From the NCBI GenBank assembly GCA_964631125.1, contig CAZVYN010000053.1:1-30105 (forward strand): DNA of 30,105 nt, read 5' to 3'. This DNA is from CAZVYN01 sp964631125 (GTDB taxonomy: Bacteria; Eisenbacteria; RBG-16-71-46; CAIMUX01). Position 1 is the first letter of the stretch; each line of letters starts with the position of its first letter. Below the pieces are notes generated by a model, which saw only the letters and a program-made list of their open reading frames with translations, was not told the DNA's origin and did not search any database. Made by a program: the position numbers and the translations under genes. Shown here piece by piece: positions 1-6,214 of the stretch.

Positions 1-1976
1 CCGAGATGTTCGTAGGTGCCGCCAACGACCACGGGGCCGTGGCCGCCGCCTTCCTGGGTACCCTGTCCTCTTGGCAGCGGGAGCTTCAGCACCTCGTCGT
101 AGTTGAACTCCTCCTCGAAGTACTCGCAGTTGGCGAAGAAGTCGAAGAGCTTGTAGGCCGTCTTGGATGGGTTCTGCACGCCGTCCTTGAGGCTGTCGTC
201 GAAGAGCTGTTCCAGGAAGTCGTGCTTGCGGGTGCCGCGGCCCTTGATCTGGATGAAGTCGGTCGGCGAGAAGATCGGGCGGAACAGGCCGAGGTTGAGG
301 AGGTCCGTGCAGTCGTAGCCGGTGGTCATCATCCCAACGGTCACGCAGACCCGCGCCTTGCTGGTCTTGTAGGCCGGGATGAAGTTGCCCGAGCCGAGCA
401 GGTTGTTGTTGCTGAAGTTGATGGTGAACTGCTGGGCGTCGGGAATCTGACTGGTCACCTGCACGGCGAAGTCCGACTGGTACTTGCCCGGGTACATGCG
501 GTCGGCCATCTGGTTGAGGATCTGCGCGAGCTTGGCCGCGTGGTTCTGGCTGACGGCGAAGATGATCGACTTGCCGATCTCGCCGCTGACGGGATCGCGC
601 AGGGCGTTTTCGAGGAACGTCTTGCAGAACAGCTGATTCGTGGCGTCGGCGAAGAAGCGTTTCTCGAACTCGCGCTGCTTGAAGATCTGCTGCTGGTCCT
701 CGCCGGTGTCGTCCGTGAACGAGACGACGAAGCCCTGCTCGGAGAGCAACTGGGTCGTGATGCCGGTGCGGGCATCGACCACCGTGGGGCTGATCAGGTA
801 GCCCTCTTTCACGCCGTCGAGCAGGGAGTAGCGGAAGGTCGGCTGGCTGTTCTCGCACCCAAACGTGCGGTAGGTGTCGAGCAGCAAGCGACGCTCGGCC
901 TCGCGCGGGTCGCGTGTTCCCGGCTGCGAGCTGTCGAAGCGCCGCAGGTAGTCGCGGGGCGTCGCGGTCAGGCCGAGTTTGTAGCCGATGAAGAAGTCAA
1001 AGACGGCGCGCGCATTGCCGCCGATGGAACGGTGCGCTTCGTCGGAGATGACGAGATCGAAGTCGGTCGGCGAGAAGAGCCGCTGGTACTTGTTGTTGGA
1101 GAGCAGGGATTGCACCGTGGTGACGACGATCTCTGCACGACGCCAGTCGTCGCGGTTCTCCTTGTAGATGACCGTCTGGAAGTCGGCAGACAGCAGCGCG
1201 GCGAATGCCTTCTTGGCCTGGTCTTCGAGCTCCAAGCGGTCCACCAGGAACAGCACCCGCCTTACGTTGCCGGAGCGCAGGAAGAGCTTGATGACAGCGG
1301 CGGCGATCAGGGTCTTGCCGGTGCCGGTGGCCATCTCGAACAGGAAGCGGTCCTTGCCATCCCCGACCGCGGCCTGCAAGCGATGAATCGCCTTGAGCTG
1401 ATAGGGCCGGAGAAAGCGGAGCTTATTGGCCTGGATGTAGCCAGGCCGCTCCGCCTCGTTCCTCCACCCGGCCTCCAACTGGTAGCTCGGGCGCTGCGTG
1501 AGAGCGATGTAGTCCTCGCCCACTTGCTCCGCGATCAGACGCTGTGGATCGGGGGTGACCTTCTGGTAGCCGATGACGGAGTCGGGCATCGGGAACGACG
1601 TGATGACGTAGGGGTTGCCGCGTTCGAGATCCCAGAAGTAGTGCAGGTTGCCGTTGGAGAGGATGATGAAGCGGCAGTTCTGCGAGCGCGCGTACTTCCG
1701 GGCTTGTTCCTTGGCGACCAGCGGATTCTTGTCCTCGGCTTTGGCCTCGAGAACGATGAGCGGGAAGCCCTTGGTGTCGAGCAAGAGAAAGTCGACGAAG
1801 CCCTTGCTGGCCTTCTCGAAGTTGTCGCCGAGTGCGTCGAGGTCGGCGGACTTGATCGTGACGCTGGGTTCGAGACGGATGTTGGCGGGACTGTCGCCTT
1901 GGGGAAAGAAGCGCCAGCCGGCTGCTTCGAGCAGCTTGTTGATCTTGATTCGGGCTGTGGCTTCCTTCGCGGGCAC
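1..1976 (-). CDS. hsdR: Type I restriction enzyme R subunit (HsdR), partial, runs off the left edge
   Basis: ATP-dependent motor and nuclease subunit of a type I restriction-modification complex; it acts with HsdM and HsdS, which are not in the window. The first 658 codons are present. The N-terminal nuclease domain shows the PD-(D/E)xK pattern: Asp62 in GFVDFLL, then Glu77 and Lys79 in VLEAK. The helicase part follows with Walker A ATGTGKT (216-222), DEAH (312-315), GLTATP (335-340) and a motif VI-like QIKGRGTRK near 575. The GTG start at 1976 is chosen because AAGGAGGA lies 7 nt upstream and the protein aligns from there. Its start is only about 40 bp beyond the recombination point of the last attC site, in cassette orientation, so it may be a very large gene cassette or the first gene beyond the integron. 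The reading frame is intact as far as it is visible. Family assignment is secure; cassette status is not. Confidence 0.93.
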   Translation of the reverse strand, partial: MPAKEATARIKINKLLEAAGWRFFPQGDSPANIRLEPSVTIKSADLDALGDNFEKASKGFVDFLLLDTKGFPLIVLEAKAEDKNPLVAKEQARKYARSQNCRFIILSNGNLHYFWDLERGNPYVITSFPMPDSVIGYQKVTPDPQRLIAEQVGEDYIALTQRPSYQLEAGWRNEAERPGYIQANKLRFLRPYQLKAIHRLQAAVGDGKDRFLFEMATGTGKTLIAAAVIKLFLRSGNVRRVLFLVDRLELEDQAKKAFAALLSADFQTVIYKENRDDWRRAEIVVTTVQSLLSNNKYQRLFSPTDFDLVISDEAHRSIGGNARAVFDFFIGYKLGLTATPRDYLRRFDSSQPGTRDPREAERRLLLDTYRTFGCENSQPTFRYSLLDGVKEGYLISPTVVDARTGITTQLLSEQGFVVSFTDDTGEDQQQIFKQREFEKRFFADATNQLFCKTFLENALRDPVSGEIGKSIIFAVSQNHAAKLAQILNQMADRMYPGKYQSDFAVQVTSQIPDAQQFTINFSNNNLLGSGNFIPAYKTSKARVCVTVGMMTTGYDCTDLLNLGLFRPIFSPTDFIQIKGRGTRKHDFLEQLFDDSLKDGVQNPSKTAYKLFDFFANCEYFEEEFNYDEVLKLPLPRGQGTQEGGGHGPVVVGGTYEHL

Positions 1977-2012
1977 TCAGGCTCCTCCTTCAGCGGTGAT
2001 GGTGGTCAAGCG

Positions 2013-2072
2013 GCATAACGTTAGCGCTAACCGGCTGGCCGTAGGCCAGTCCGGTTGAGCGAAGGGTTAGGA
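2013..2072 (-). other. attC site of cassette 6
   Basis: Recombination site of about 60 bp. On the minus strand R'' is TCCTAAC (2072-2066) and R' is GTTATGC (2019-2013). The inner arms GCTCAACCGG and CCGGTTAGCGC can pair, and the central CTGGCC/GGCCAG makes a second short stem. Crossover is expected between G2019 and T2018. R'' is not the complement of the first bases of its own cassette (TTATGC), unlike the other five attC sites. It separates the racemase-family cassette from hsdR. Confidence 0.85.
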
Positions 2073-2091
2073 ATCACTTTACGCCAGCAAT

Positions 2092-2769
2092 TTAACTGTT
2101 CTTCATTGCGGCTATGGCAATGGCTTCGGCATGCACTTCCGCGCAGTCAAAGGTCTCAAAACCGGGACTGTGACCCTTCTTGAATACTAAAGCCAAGTCC
2201 GTACCTGCCAACATGATCGACTCACAGCCATATTCGCTGACCAATGTCTTTCCAGTTCGTGTGAACACTTCTCGATGTTCTTGGGTTGCAATTCCGCCGG
2301 CGGCCATTGAGACGTAGGCGTCATGAACTTCGATTAGGTTGCCAGCAGGTGGAATGACTTCCACACCTTCGAGTACGCCATAGAACTGCGTTTCCATCAC
2401 CACCCGTGTTCCAAGCAGTCCGACTTTCTTGAGGCCACGCTGCTTTATCTTGGTCCTTACTATGTCGAGCAGGTCAATCACAGGAACCGGTGAAAGTGCT
2501 TTGAAAGTGTCGATACAGAAGTGGCCTGCGACCGAAGTGACGGCAACTTGCTCAATTCCTGCGCGCTGCAATCTTTCGGTCAACCGCCGGTAGATATCGA
2601 CCTGAGCATCTACATTCCCCTCGGCCTGATTTCGAAGTAGCGTTGGGGTATCTGCATGCGCCATGGTCAGGGTGAGATCTTGGCCTTCTCGTGCCAGCGC
2701 TGAGATAAGGTACCGATAGTAGTAGTCGGTTGCGGCAGGGCCGATGCCGACAATCAATCCGATGTGCAT
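2092..2769 (-). CDS. Aspartate/glutamate racemase family protein (cassette 6)
   Basis: Cytoplasmic protein of 225 aa resembling aspartate/glutamate racemases: an N-terminal MHIGLIVGIGP strand-loop, a conserved helix with LQRAG, LLGTRVVMETQFY in the middle and HAEAIAIA at the C-terminus. The ATG at 2769 was chosen because an AGAGG ribosome site precedes it and the MHIGLI start fits the family; a longer in-frame extension would run back into attC5. The two catalytic cysteine positions of the family seem altered: where relatives such as YgeA have CTNTMH this has TSVAGH, and where they have GCTE this has AGTD. Racemase activity is therefore doubtful and another reaction on the fold is possible. 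It is followed 20 bp downstream by its attC. About 110 bp of leader lie between the cassette boundary and the start codon. Comparison with YgeA is from memory of the family. Confidence 0.82.
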   Translation of the reverse strand: MHIGLIVGIGPAATDYYYRYLISALAREGQDLTLTMAHADTPTLLRNQAEGNVDAQVDIYRRLTERLQRAGIEQVAVTSVAGHFCIDTFKALSPVPVIDLLDIVRTKIKQRGLKKVGLLGTRVVMETQFYGVLEGVEVIPPAGNLIEVHDAYVSMAAGGIATQEHREVFTRTGKTLVSEYGCESIMLAGTDLALVFKKGHSPGFETFDCAEVHAEAIAIAAMKNS

Positions 2770-2877
2770 ATCGCCTCTTTTACTAGAAACTGCTAAGCAG
2801 CGCGGGCCTTTAATGTCAGCGCGCTGCACTTTGGTCGTATTGTCCGTCGGAATAGTGTCAGCACCGTATTTGGTGAT

Positions 2878-3006
2878 GCATAACGTTCGAGCTAAGCGGG
2901 CGACGACGGCAGGACGCGAGGCCCGGGCTGGTGAAAATGTACCGCGTACCACCAGACAGGGCCTGGTGGCCTGCCGTTGGCGCTCCGCTTGAGCGAGGGG
3001 TTAGGC
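2878..3006 (-). other. attC site of cassette 5
   Basis: The longest attC in the array (129 bp). On the minus strand R'' is GCCTAAC (3006-3000) and R' in place is GTTATGC (2884-2878). The L arms CGCTCAAGCGG and CCGCTTAGCTC pair imperfectly, and the centre holds further inverted sequence (GCCAGGC/GCCTG types). R'' is exactly complementary to the first bases of cassette 5 (TTAGGC plus G). The TAA stop of the VOC gene lies inside R''. Confidence 0.9.
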
Positions 3007-3396
3007 CTCACTGGGTGCCACGACTTCGACTTTGATTCGGTCAGGGTCTTCACAGTAGAGAGCGTAGTAGCCAGGGCCACTGGCACAAGGGTACTCGTCG
3101 TCGTAGAGAGCGGTGTAGCCGGCCTGTTTGACCCAGGCTGCGATCTCGTCAACGTGCGGGCGAGAGTTCCCGTGGAACGCAATGTGGTTCAGGCCGACTC
3201 GCTTGCGGTGGTAGCCGGAAGACAAGTGCTCCTGGGGGGCCTGCAAGAAGCAGAGGTACGTTCCGGCTTCTTCTTTGACGTAGTTCATGCCACCGGACCA
3301 GCGGCCGGCCTCGTACCCGAGGTGCTTCATGAATGGCGTCCAGAAGGCAACGGAGCGCTCCAAGTCGCTGACGTAGATCTCTATGCGGTGAAGCAT
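3001..3396 (-). CDS. VOC (glyoxalase/dioxygenase) family protein (cassette 5)
   Basis: Protein of 131 aa with the vicinal oxygen chelate layout: a first beta-alpha-beta-beta-beta unit opening MLHRIEIYVSDLERSVAFW, and a second around GLNHIAFHGNSRPHVDEIA ending YALYCEDPDRIKVEVV. Members bind a metal and catalyse isomerisation, ring cleavage or thiol transfer, or simply bind a drug; the substrate cannot be read here. The ATG at 3396 is preferred over an upstream GTG at 3450 because the family starts at this beta strand and the upstream 18 codons run toward attC4; the ribosome site is weak. The stop codon TAA is part of the attC5 R'' box, typical of compact cassettes. The gene is the only ORF in its cassette. 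Confidence 0.85.
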   Translation of the reverse strand: MLHRIEIYVSDLERSVAFWTPFMKHLGYEAGRWSGGMNYVKEEAGTYLCFLQAPQEHLSSGYHRKRVGLNHIAFHGNSRPHVDEIAAWVKQAGYTALYDDEYPCASGPGYYALYCEDPDRIKVEVVAPSEA

Positions 3397-3437
3397 TTTT
3401 GAACCTGGTTGGAGTGAGAAGAGAAGCGAGTTGTGAG

Positions 3438-3515
3438 GCCTAACGCCCAAGCTCAGACGACGCCGGAGACGAGCGAAGCGAGGCGTAGGCGGTCGGCTGG
3501 AGCGCCTTGTTGGGC
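3438..3515 (-). other. attC site of cassette 4
   Basis: About 78 bp. On the minus strand R'' is GCCCAAC (3515-3509) and R' in place is GTTAGGC (3444-3438). Inverted arms with a central CGCCTCGCTTCGCTCGTC-type stretch lie between. R'' is exactly complementary to the first bases of cassette 4 (TTGGGC plus G). Spacing of 25 bp from the methyltransferase stop is normal for a cassette. Confidence 0.88.
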
Positions 3516-3540
3516 GCCGCTGCGCGGAGAACCATGACGC

Positions 3541-4533
3541 TTAGACAGGCACGGCCTCCAAGATGGAAATATCCGCGCCCGTGTCCACCACTCGCACGAG
3601 CGAAAGGCCTGCGACTTTGAACAACGCCACATATCCCTGACGGGTGCGCTGGGCGCCGCCGAGGAGGGACAACATGAGGATGTCCAGCGTTTTGGACCAA
3701 TGCGGCCCAGGATCGTCCGGGATGAGTTGCTCGATCAGCAGGAGCTTGGCGTGAGGTGGCGCTGCCTTGCGAATCGCGCGCAGAATCGCGATGGATTCCG
3801 GGTCAGCCCAGTCGTGAATGACCTCCATCACCAGGTAAGCATCACAGATTGGCAACGCATCCTTGAAAAAATCGCCGGATTGCAGGGTGAGGCGCTTTGA
3901 GGCCAGCCCCGCCGCCTTGGCAATAACATGCGGCTGATCGAACAGCACTCCGGTTGCGCCGGGCGTGGTTGCGAGCACCGCCTGCAGCAGGTGACCGCGA
4001 CCGCCGCCGATGTCACCGATCGCGCGGAAGGGCGAGAAGTCATAGGCCGCCACAATGGCGGCCACCTGCCCGTGGGCCTTGCCCGCCATCGCTGCGTTGA
4101 ACAGCGCATTTTCTTCGGGATGCTTTGCATACCAGGGCCAGAGGCCTTCGGGGATCACCGTGTCCGTCGATGGCTGGCCAGTGCGGACAGAATCCTCCAG
4201 CTTCTCCAGTATCTGCCAGTTGATCGGCAGGCCGAGCATCCGCGTCACTGCGCGTGCGGACTGCGGGTGGTCGCTGCGCAGCAGCCGCGACGCGGGTGAG
4301 TGCCGGAACCCGGTGCCGTCGCTTAAAAATACACCGTGTGCGGAAAGCAGACGCAGTGCGCGGCCCAGCGCATCGGGGTTGGCACCCACCGCTACGGCAA
4401 GCTCCGCCGCCGTTCGTGGTGTCTCCTCCAACGCGTCAGCCACGCCGAGGTTGGCGACCACGTGCAGGCATCGCGTCAAACAGTATCCGGCCGTAATTTG
4501 AAGCAAGGTGTGCAGCGGATTGGGTTCGTTCAT
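3541..4533 (-). CDS. SAM-dependent O-methyltransferase (cassette 4)
   Basis: Protein of 330 aa of the plant-type/hydroxyneurastin O-methyltransferase family (methyltransferase family 2). An N-terminal winged-helix dimerisation domain (about 1-100; VADALEETPRTAAELA, then GRALRLLSAHGVF) precedes a Rossmann domain with the SAM motif DIGGGRGH (near 173-180) and EVIHDWADPE, where the His of HDW is the usual catalytic base. Such enzymes methylate phenolic or polyketide hydroxyls; the acceptor is unknown. The ATG at 4533 has GGGAG 7 nt upstream; a TTG two codons earlier is less likely. It is large for a cassette gene. The 5' end of this cassette carries the quadruplicated 7-bp core site. The frame is intact and all key residues are present. 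Confidence 0.9.
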   Translation of the reverse strand: MNEPNPLHTLLQITAGYCLTRCLHVVANLGVADALEETPRTAAELAVAVGANPDALGRALRLLSAHGVFLSDGTGFRHSPASRLLRSDHPQSARAVTRMLGLPINWQILEKLEDSVRTGQPSTDTVIPEGLWPWYAKHPEENALFNAAMAGKAHGQVAAIVAAYDFSPFRAIGDIGGGRGHLLQAVLATTPGATGVLFDQPHVIAKAAGLASKRLTLQSGDFFKDALPICDAYLVMEVIHDWADPESIAILRAIRKAAPPHAKLLLIEQLIPDDPGPHWSKTLDILMLSLLGGAQRTRQGYVALFKVAGLSLVRVVDTGADISILEAVPV

Positions 4534-4551
4534 TGACAATCTCCCGTAGTG

Positions 4552-4992
4552 TTATGAGGTTGCATCTTGCGACGCCCAACGCCCAACGCCCAACGCCCAA
4601 CGCTCGCGATCAGCGGCGGCGACGGCGATCGACGAACGACCGGCAGATTCTACGCTCCGCGCGGCAAGCAGTCCGCTGCAGCGCGTGGTTAGAAGCACCC
4701 CACCGCTCGGGGCAAGGCGATGCGGAGTTCGGACGCGCGTCGGACACCGACGCTCCGTCTCTCCCCTGCGGCGTGACCGAGGGAGTTGCCGATTCGACTC
4801 GAGCGCACGGTCGGCCGCGTAGCCTGAGAGATACGTTTGGAGAGATGGAGCCACCATCGCGCTCGGCGGATCGAACACATGCGCCGCGAGTCCGATCGTG
4901 GGCCGCGATGTCGGTCCGAGGGTGCGCGGCGTCTCCACGGCGAAGAGAAGCTCGAGTTCGCGACGAAGTGATGGGTCTCTTCGGAGTCGCAT
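4552..4992 (-). CDS. Hypothetical protein of cassette 3 (uncertain frame)
   Basis: Cassette 3 (about 5030 to 4601) holds no recognisable family. The best start is the ATG at 4992, directly preceded by GGAGAAGGA; it opens MRLRRDPSLRRELELL and reads 146 codons, through attC3 and the core-site repeats, to a stop at 4552. The first 65 residues look protein-like; after that the sequence is rich in Arg and Ser and resembles a wrong frame, so a frameshift is possible. A competing frame starts with TTG at 5006 and ends at the TAA inside R'' (4691-4689), the usual stop position for a cassette gene, but its composition is poor. Treat this as an unassigned cassette with weak coding evidence. No function is proposed. 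Confidence 0.3.
   Translation of the reverse strand: MRLRRDPSLRRELELLFAVETPRTLGPTSRPTIGLAAHVFDPPSAMVAPSLQTYLSGYAADRALESNRQLPRSRRRGETERRCPTRVRTPHRLAPSGGVLLTTRCSGLLAARSVESAGRSSIAVAAADRERWALGVGRWASQDATS
4574..4601 (-). repeat. Four tandem copies of a 7-bp integron core site
   Basis: GTTGGGC is repeated four times without any mismatch on the minus strand (4601-4595, 4594-4588, 4587-4581, 4580-4574). The unit is a perfect GTTRRRY R' box, the sequence at which IntI cuts between G and TT. The first copy completes attC3; the other three lie in the leader of cassette 4. No other junction in the array has this. Confidence 0.9.
4595..4694 (-). other. attC site of cassette 3
   Basis: About 100 bp. On the minus strand R'' is TTCTAAC (4694-4688) and R' in place is GTTGGGC (4601-4595). 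The inner arms CCGCTG and CAGCGG can pair. R'' is exactly complementary to the first bases of cassette 3 (TTAGAA plus G). The inner arms resemble those of attC1 and attC2. Confidence 0.82.
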
Positions 4993-5024
4993 TCCTTCTC
5001 CAACAATCAAACGATGCGGCGGCG

Positions 5025-5090
5025 TTCTAACTTATCGGCGTTCAGCGGCGGGGTGCGGTGCAGCCCGTCCGCTGCAACGCCTTGTTAGAC
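5025..5090 (-). other. attC site of cassette 2
   Basis: 66 bp. On the minus strand R'' is GTCTAAC (5090-5084) and R' in place is GTTAGAA (5031-5025). The inner arms GGCGTTGCAGCGG and CCGCTGAACGCC pair with one unpaired base, the hallmark extrahelical position of attC folding. R'' is exactly complementary to the first bases of cassette 2. It is closely similar to attC1. Confidence 0.92.
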
Positions 5091-5144
5091 CGCTCGTCTC
5101 GCATTAGCCAGGCCGTCAAGTAGCTGATTTGCGTCTGATGGCGC

Positions 5145-5561
5145 TCAAACATACTTGATCCATTGGCGGAGAATCTGCTCAACGGCGCGCATCTTGCTCT
5201 TCAGGTCATCAACATCCTCGAACTCAATTGTCGCCCGGTCCTTGGCCAGCCACTTGAGCAGGTTCTTGGGATCCTTGAGTTGGATTCCCCCGGCGGGTAG
5301 ATCGCGGATCTTTGCACCAAGGTGCAAGATCACTCCGATCCCCTCCTTCGTGCGAAGATTGGTTGTAGCGAAGTACTCCGTGGTTCGAAAGCTAGGGGCG
5401 TTCCACTTCACACCTTCTGAAATGGAGGCATCGAGTTTAAGAATGCTTCGGCGCAAGTGCTCGATCGCGTCTTTGTGCTGGTGAACGAGAGACTTCATCA
5501 ACTCGTCAACGGCCTCGGTCGTATCGTTGCGACTATTGTGATTAGCAGTTTTTGAAGGCAT
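5145..5561 (-). CDS. DUF1801 (YdhG-like) domain protein (cassette 2)
   Basis: Protein of 138 aa matching the DUF1801 pattern: an N-terminal helix with VDELMKSLVHQHKDAIEHLRRSILKLD, then ISEGVKWNAPSFR, the characteristic 'WNAPSF' core, followed by ATTNLRTKEGIGVILHLGAK and a C-terminal helix. Such small soluble proteins are frequent in integron cassettes and in soil bacteria; the fold has been linked to iron or small-ligand binding, but the role is unknown. The ATG at 5561 has GAGGA 7 nt upstream. The cassette is compact, with about 25 bp of leader and 55 bp from the stop to attC2. Base composition is visibly less GC-rich than in the chromosome genes to the right, consistent with capture. Confidence 0.88.
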   Translation of the reverse strand: MPSKTANHNSRNDTTEAVDELMKSLVHQHKDAIEHLRRSILKLDASISEGVKWNAPSFRTTEYFATTNLRTKEGIGVILHLGAKIRDLPAGGIQLKDPKNLLKWLAKDRATIEFEDVDDLKSKMRAVEQILRQWIKYV

Positions 5562-5586
5562 CGCGTTTCCTCAGAGTACAAAGGCG

Positions 5587-5646
5587 GTCTAACGCTCCGG
5601 TTCAGTGGCGGCGCGTAGCGCCGTCCGCTGCAACCGGTTGTTAGAC
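5587..5646 (-). other. attC site of cassette 1
   Basis: 60 bp. On the minus strand R'' is GTCTAAC (5646-5640) and R' in place is GTTAGAC (5593-5587). The inner arms CAACCGGTTGCAGCGG and CCACTGAACCGG pair with an extrahelical base. R'' is exactly complementary to the first bases of cassette 1 (TTAGAC plus G). With attC2 it forms a near-identical pair, suggesting both cassettes come from one source population. Confidence 0.93.
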
Positions 5647-5659
5647 GGCGTTCGTGGGC

Positions 5660-6028
5660 TCATTTGGTGGCCTCAGCCGAACGGGTAATGAAACTCAAGC
5701 GGTTTCCATCTGGGTCCACCACGAGCATGTCGCGGGTCTCAGGCCCGAGCGAGTTGCTCGGCGGTTCAGCAATGGGAACTCCTTGGTCGCGAAACTGCCT
5801 GTAGTACAGATCAACATCCGACACGTAGAAGTGCACCAAGCCGCCGAACTGACAGTCGCCCGCGTGCTCGGTGAGGAACAGCTCCATGTCGTCCCGCGCG
5901 ATGGACGCGAAGACCGGCAGGCTCGGTTCAAACTTGTGCTTCCACTTCTCCTCGAAACCGAGCTTCCCATAGAAGCCGCGGCTCACTTCGTAGGAGCGGA
6001 CTCGTAGTGCGGGAATGACTTTCTGCAT
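5660..6028 (-). CDS. Bleomycin-resistance-like VOC protein (cassette 1)
   Basis: Protein of 122 aa, the length and layout of Ble/Shble-type antibiotic-binding proteins: MQKVIPALRVRSYEVSRGFY, FEEKWKHKFEPSLPVFASI, DDMELFLTEH, GLVHFYVSDVDLYYRQF and the C-terminal strand DMLVVDPDGNRLSF. Proteins of this group sequester glycopeptide-type drugs such as bleomycin as a dimer; others are glyoxalase-like enzymes, so drug resistance is a hypothesis. The ATG at 6028 has AAGG 6 nt upstream; an in-frame GTG at 6055 would place the start across the attI junction. It is the first cassette next to attI, normally the best expressed and most recently inserted. The stop at 5660 lies 14 bp before attC1. Confidence 0.87.
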   Translation of the reverse strand: MQKVIPALRVRSYEVSRGFYGKLGFEEKWKHKFEPSLPVFASIARDDMELFLTEHAGDCQFGGLVHFYVSDVDLYYRQFRDQGVPIAEPPSNSLGPETRDMLVVDPDGNRLSFITRSAEATK

Positions 6029-6046
6029 GAGTGCCTTGTGTTGACC

Positions 6047-6214
6047 GTCTAACACTTAGTAGACAGTTCTGGGGAAATCGGGGGAGGCGGCGAGCTGGGC
6101 GGCATAGTTCGGGCCTCGGGGTTGTCGGTGCTGGTTTGACGTGCGGGGAAGTCTGGCAGAGAGAGAAGTTCGCGTCGAGCGGGGCGGGGCGGGTTTCTGG
6201 ATATCTGGACCGGG
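6047..6214 (-). other. attI region, downstream of intI
   Basis: 162 bp lie between the intI stop (TAG at 6217-6215) and the first cassette. The core site on the minus strand is GTTAGAC (6053-6047). No partner R'' box or folding arms lie upstream, as expected for attI rather than attC. The stretch contains no convincing gene. A promoter for the cassettes should lie here or inside intI, but no clear -35/-10 pair was found, so read-through from intI is also possible. Confidence 0.8.

Noticed and set aside
6..2018. Long plus-strand open frame of 670 codons
   Set aside because: It is antisense to hsdR, whose minus-strand frame carries all type I restriction motifs; the plus-strand translation is Leu/Val/Glu/Arg-rich with no domain.
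4574..4601. Possible CRISPR-like repeat
   Set aside because: Perfect 7-bp head-to-tail repeat with no spacers, located at an integron junction; it is a core-site repeat.
6054..6214. Cassette promoter Pc
   Set aside because: No convincing -35/-10 pair with proper spacing was found on the minus strand; left unassigned.
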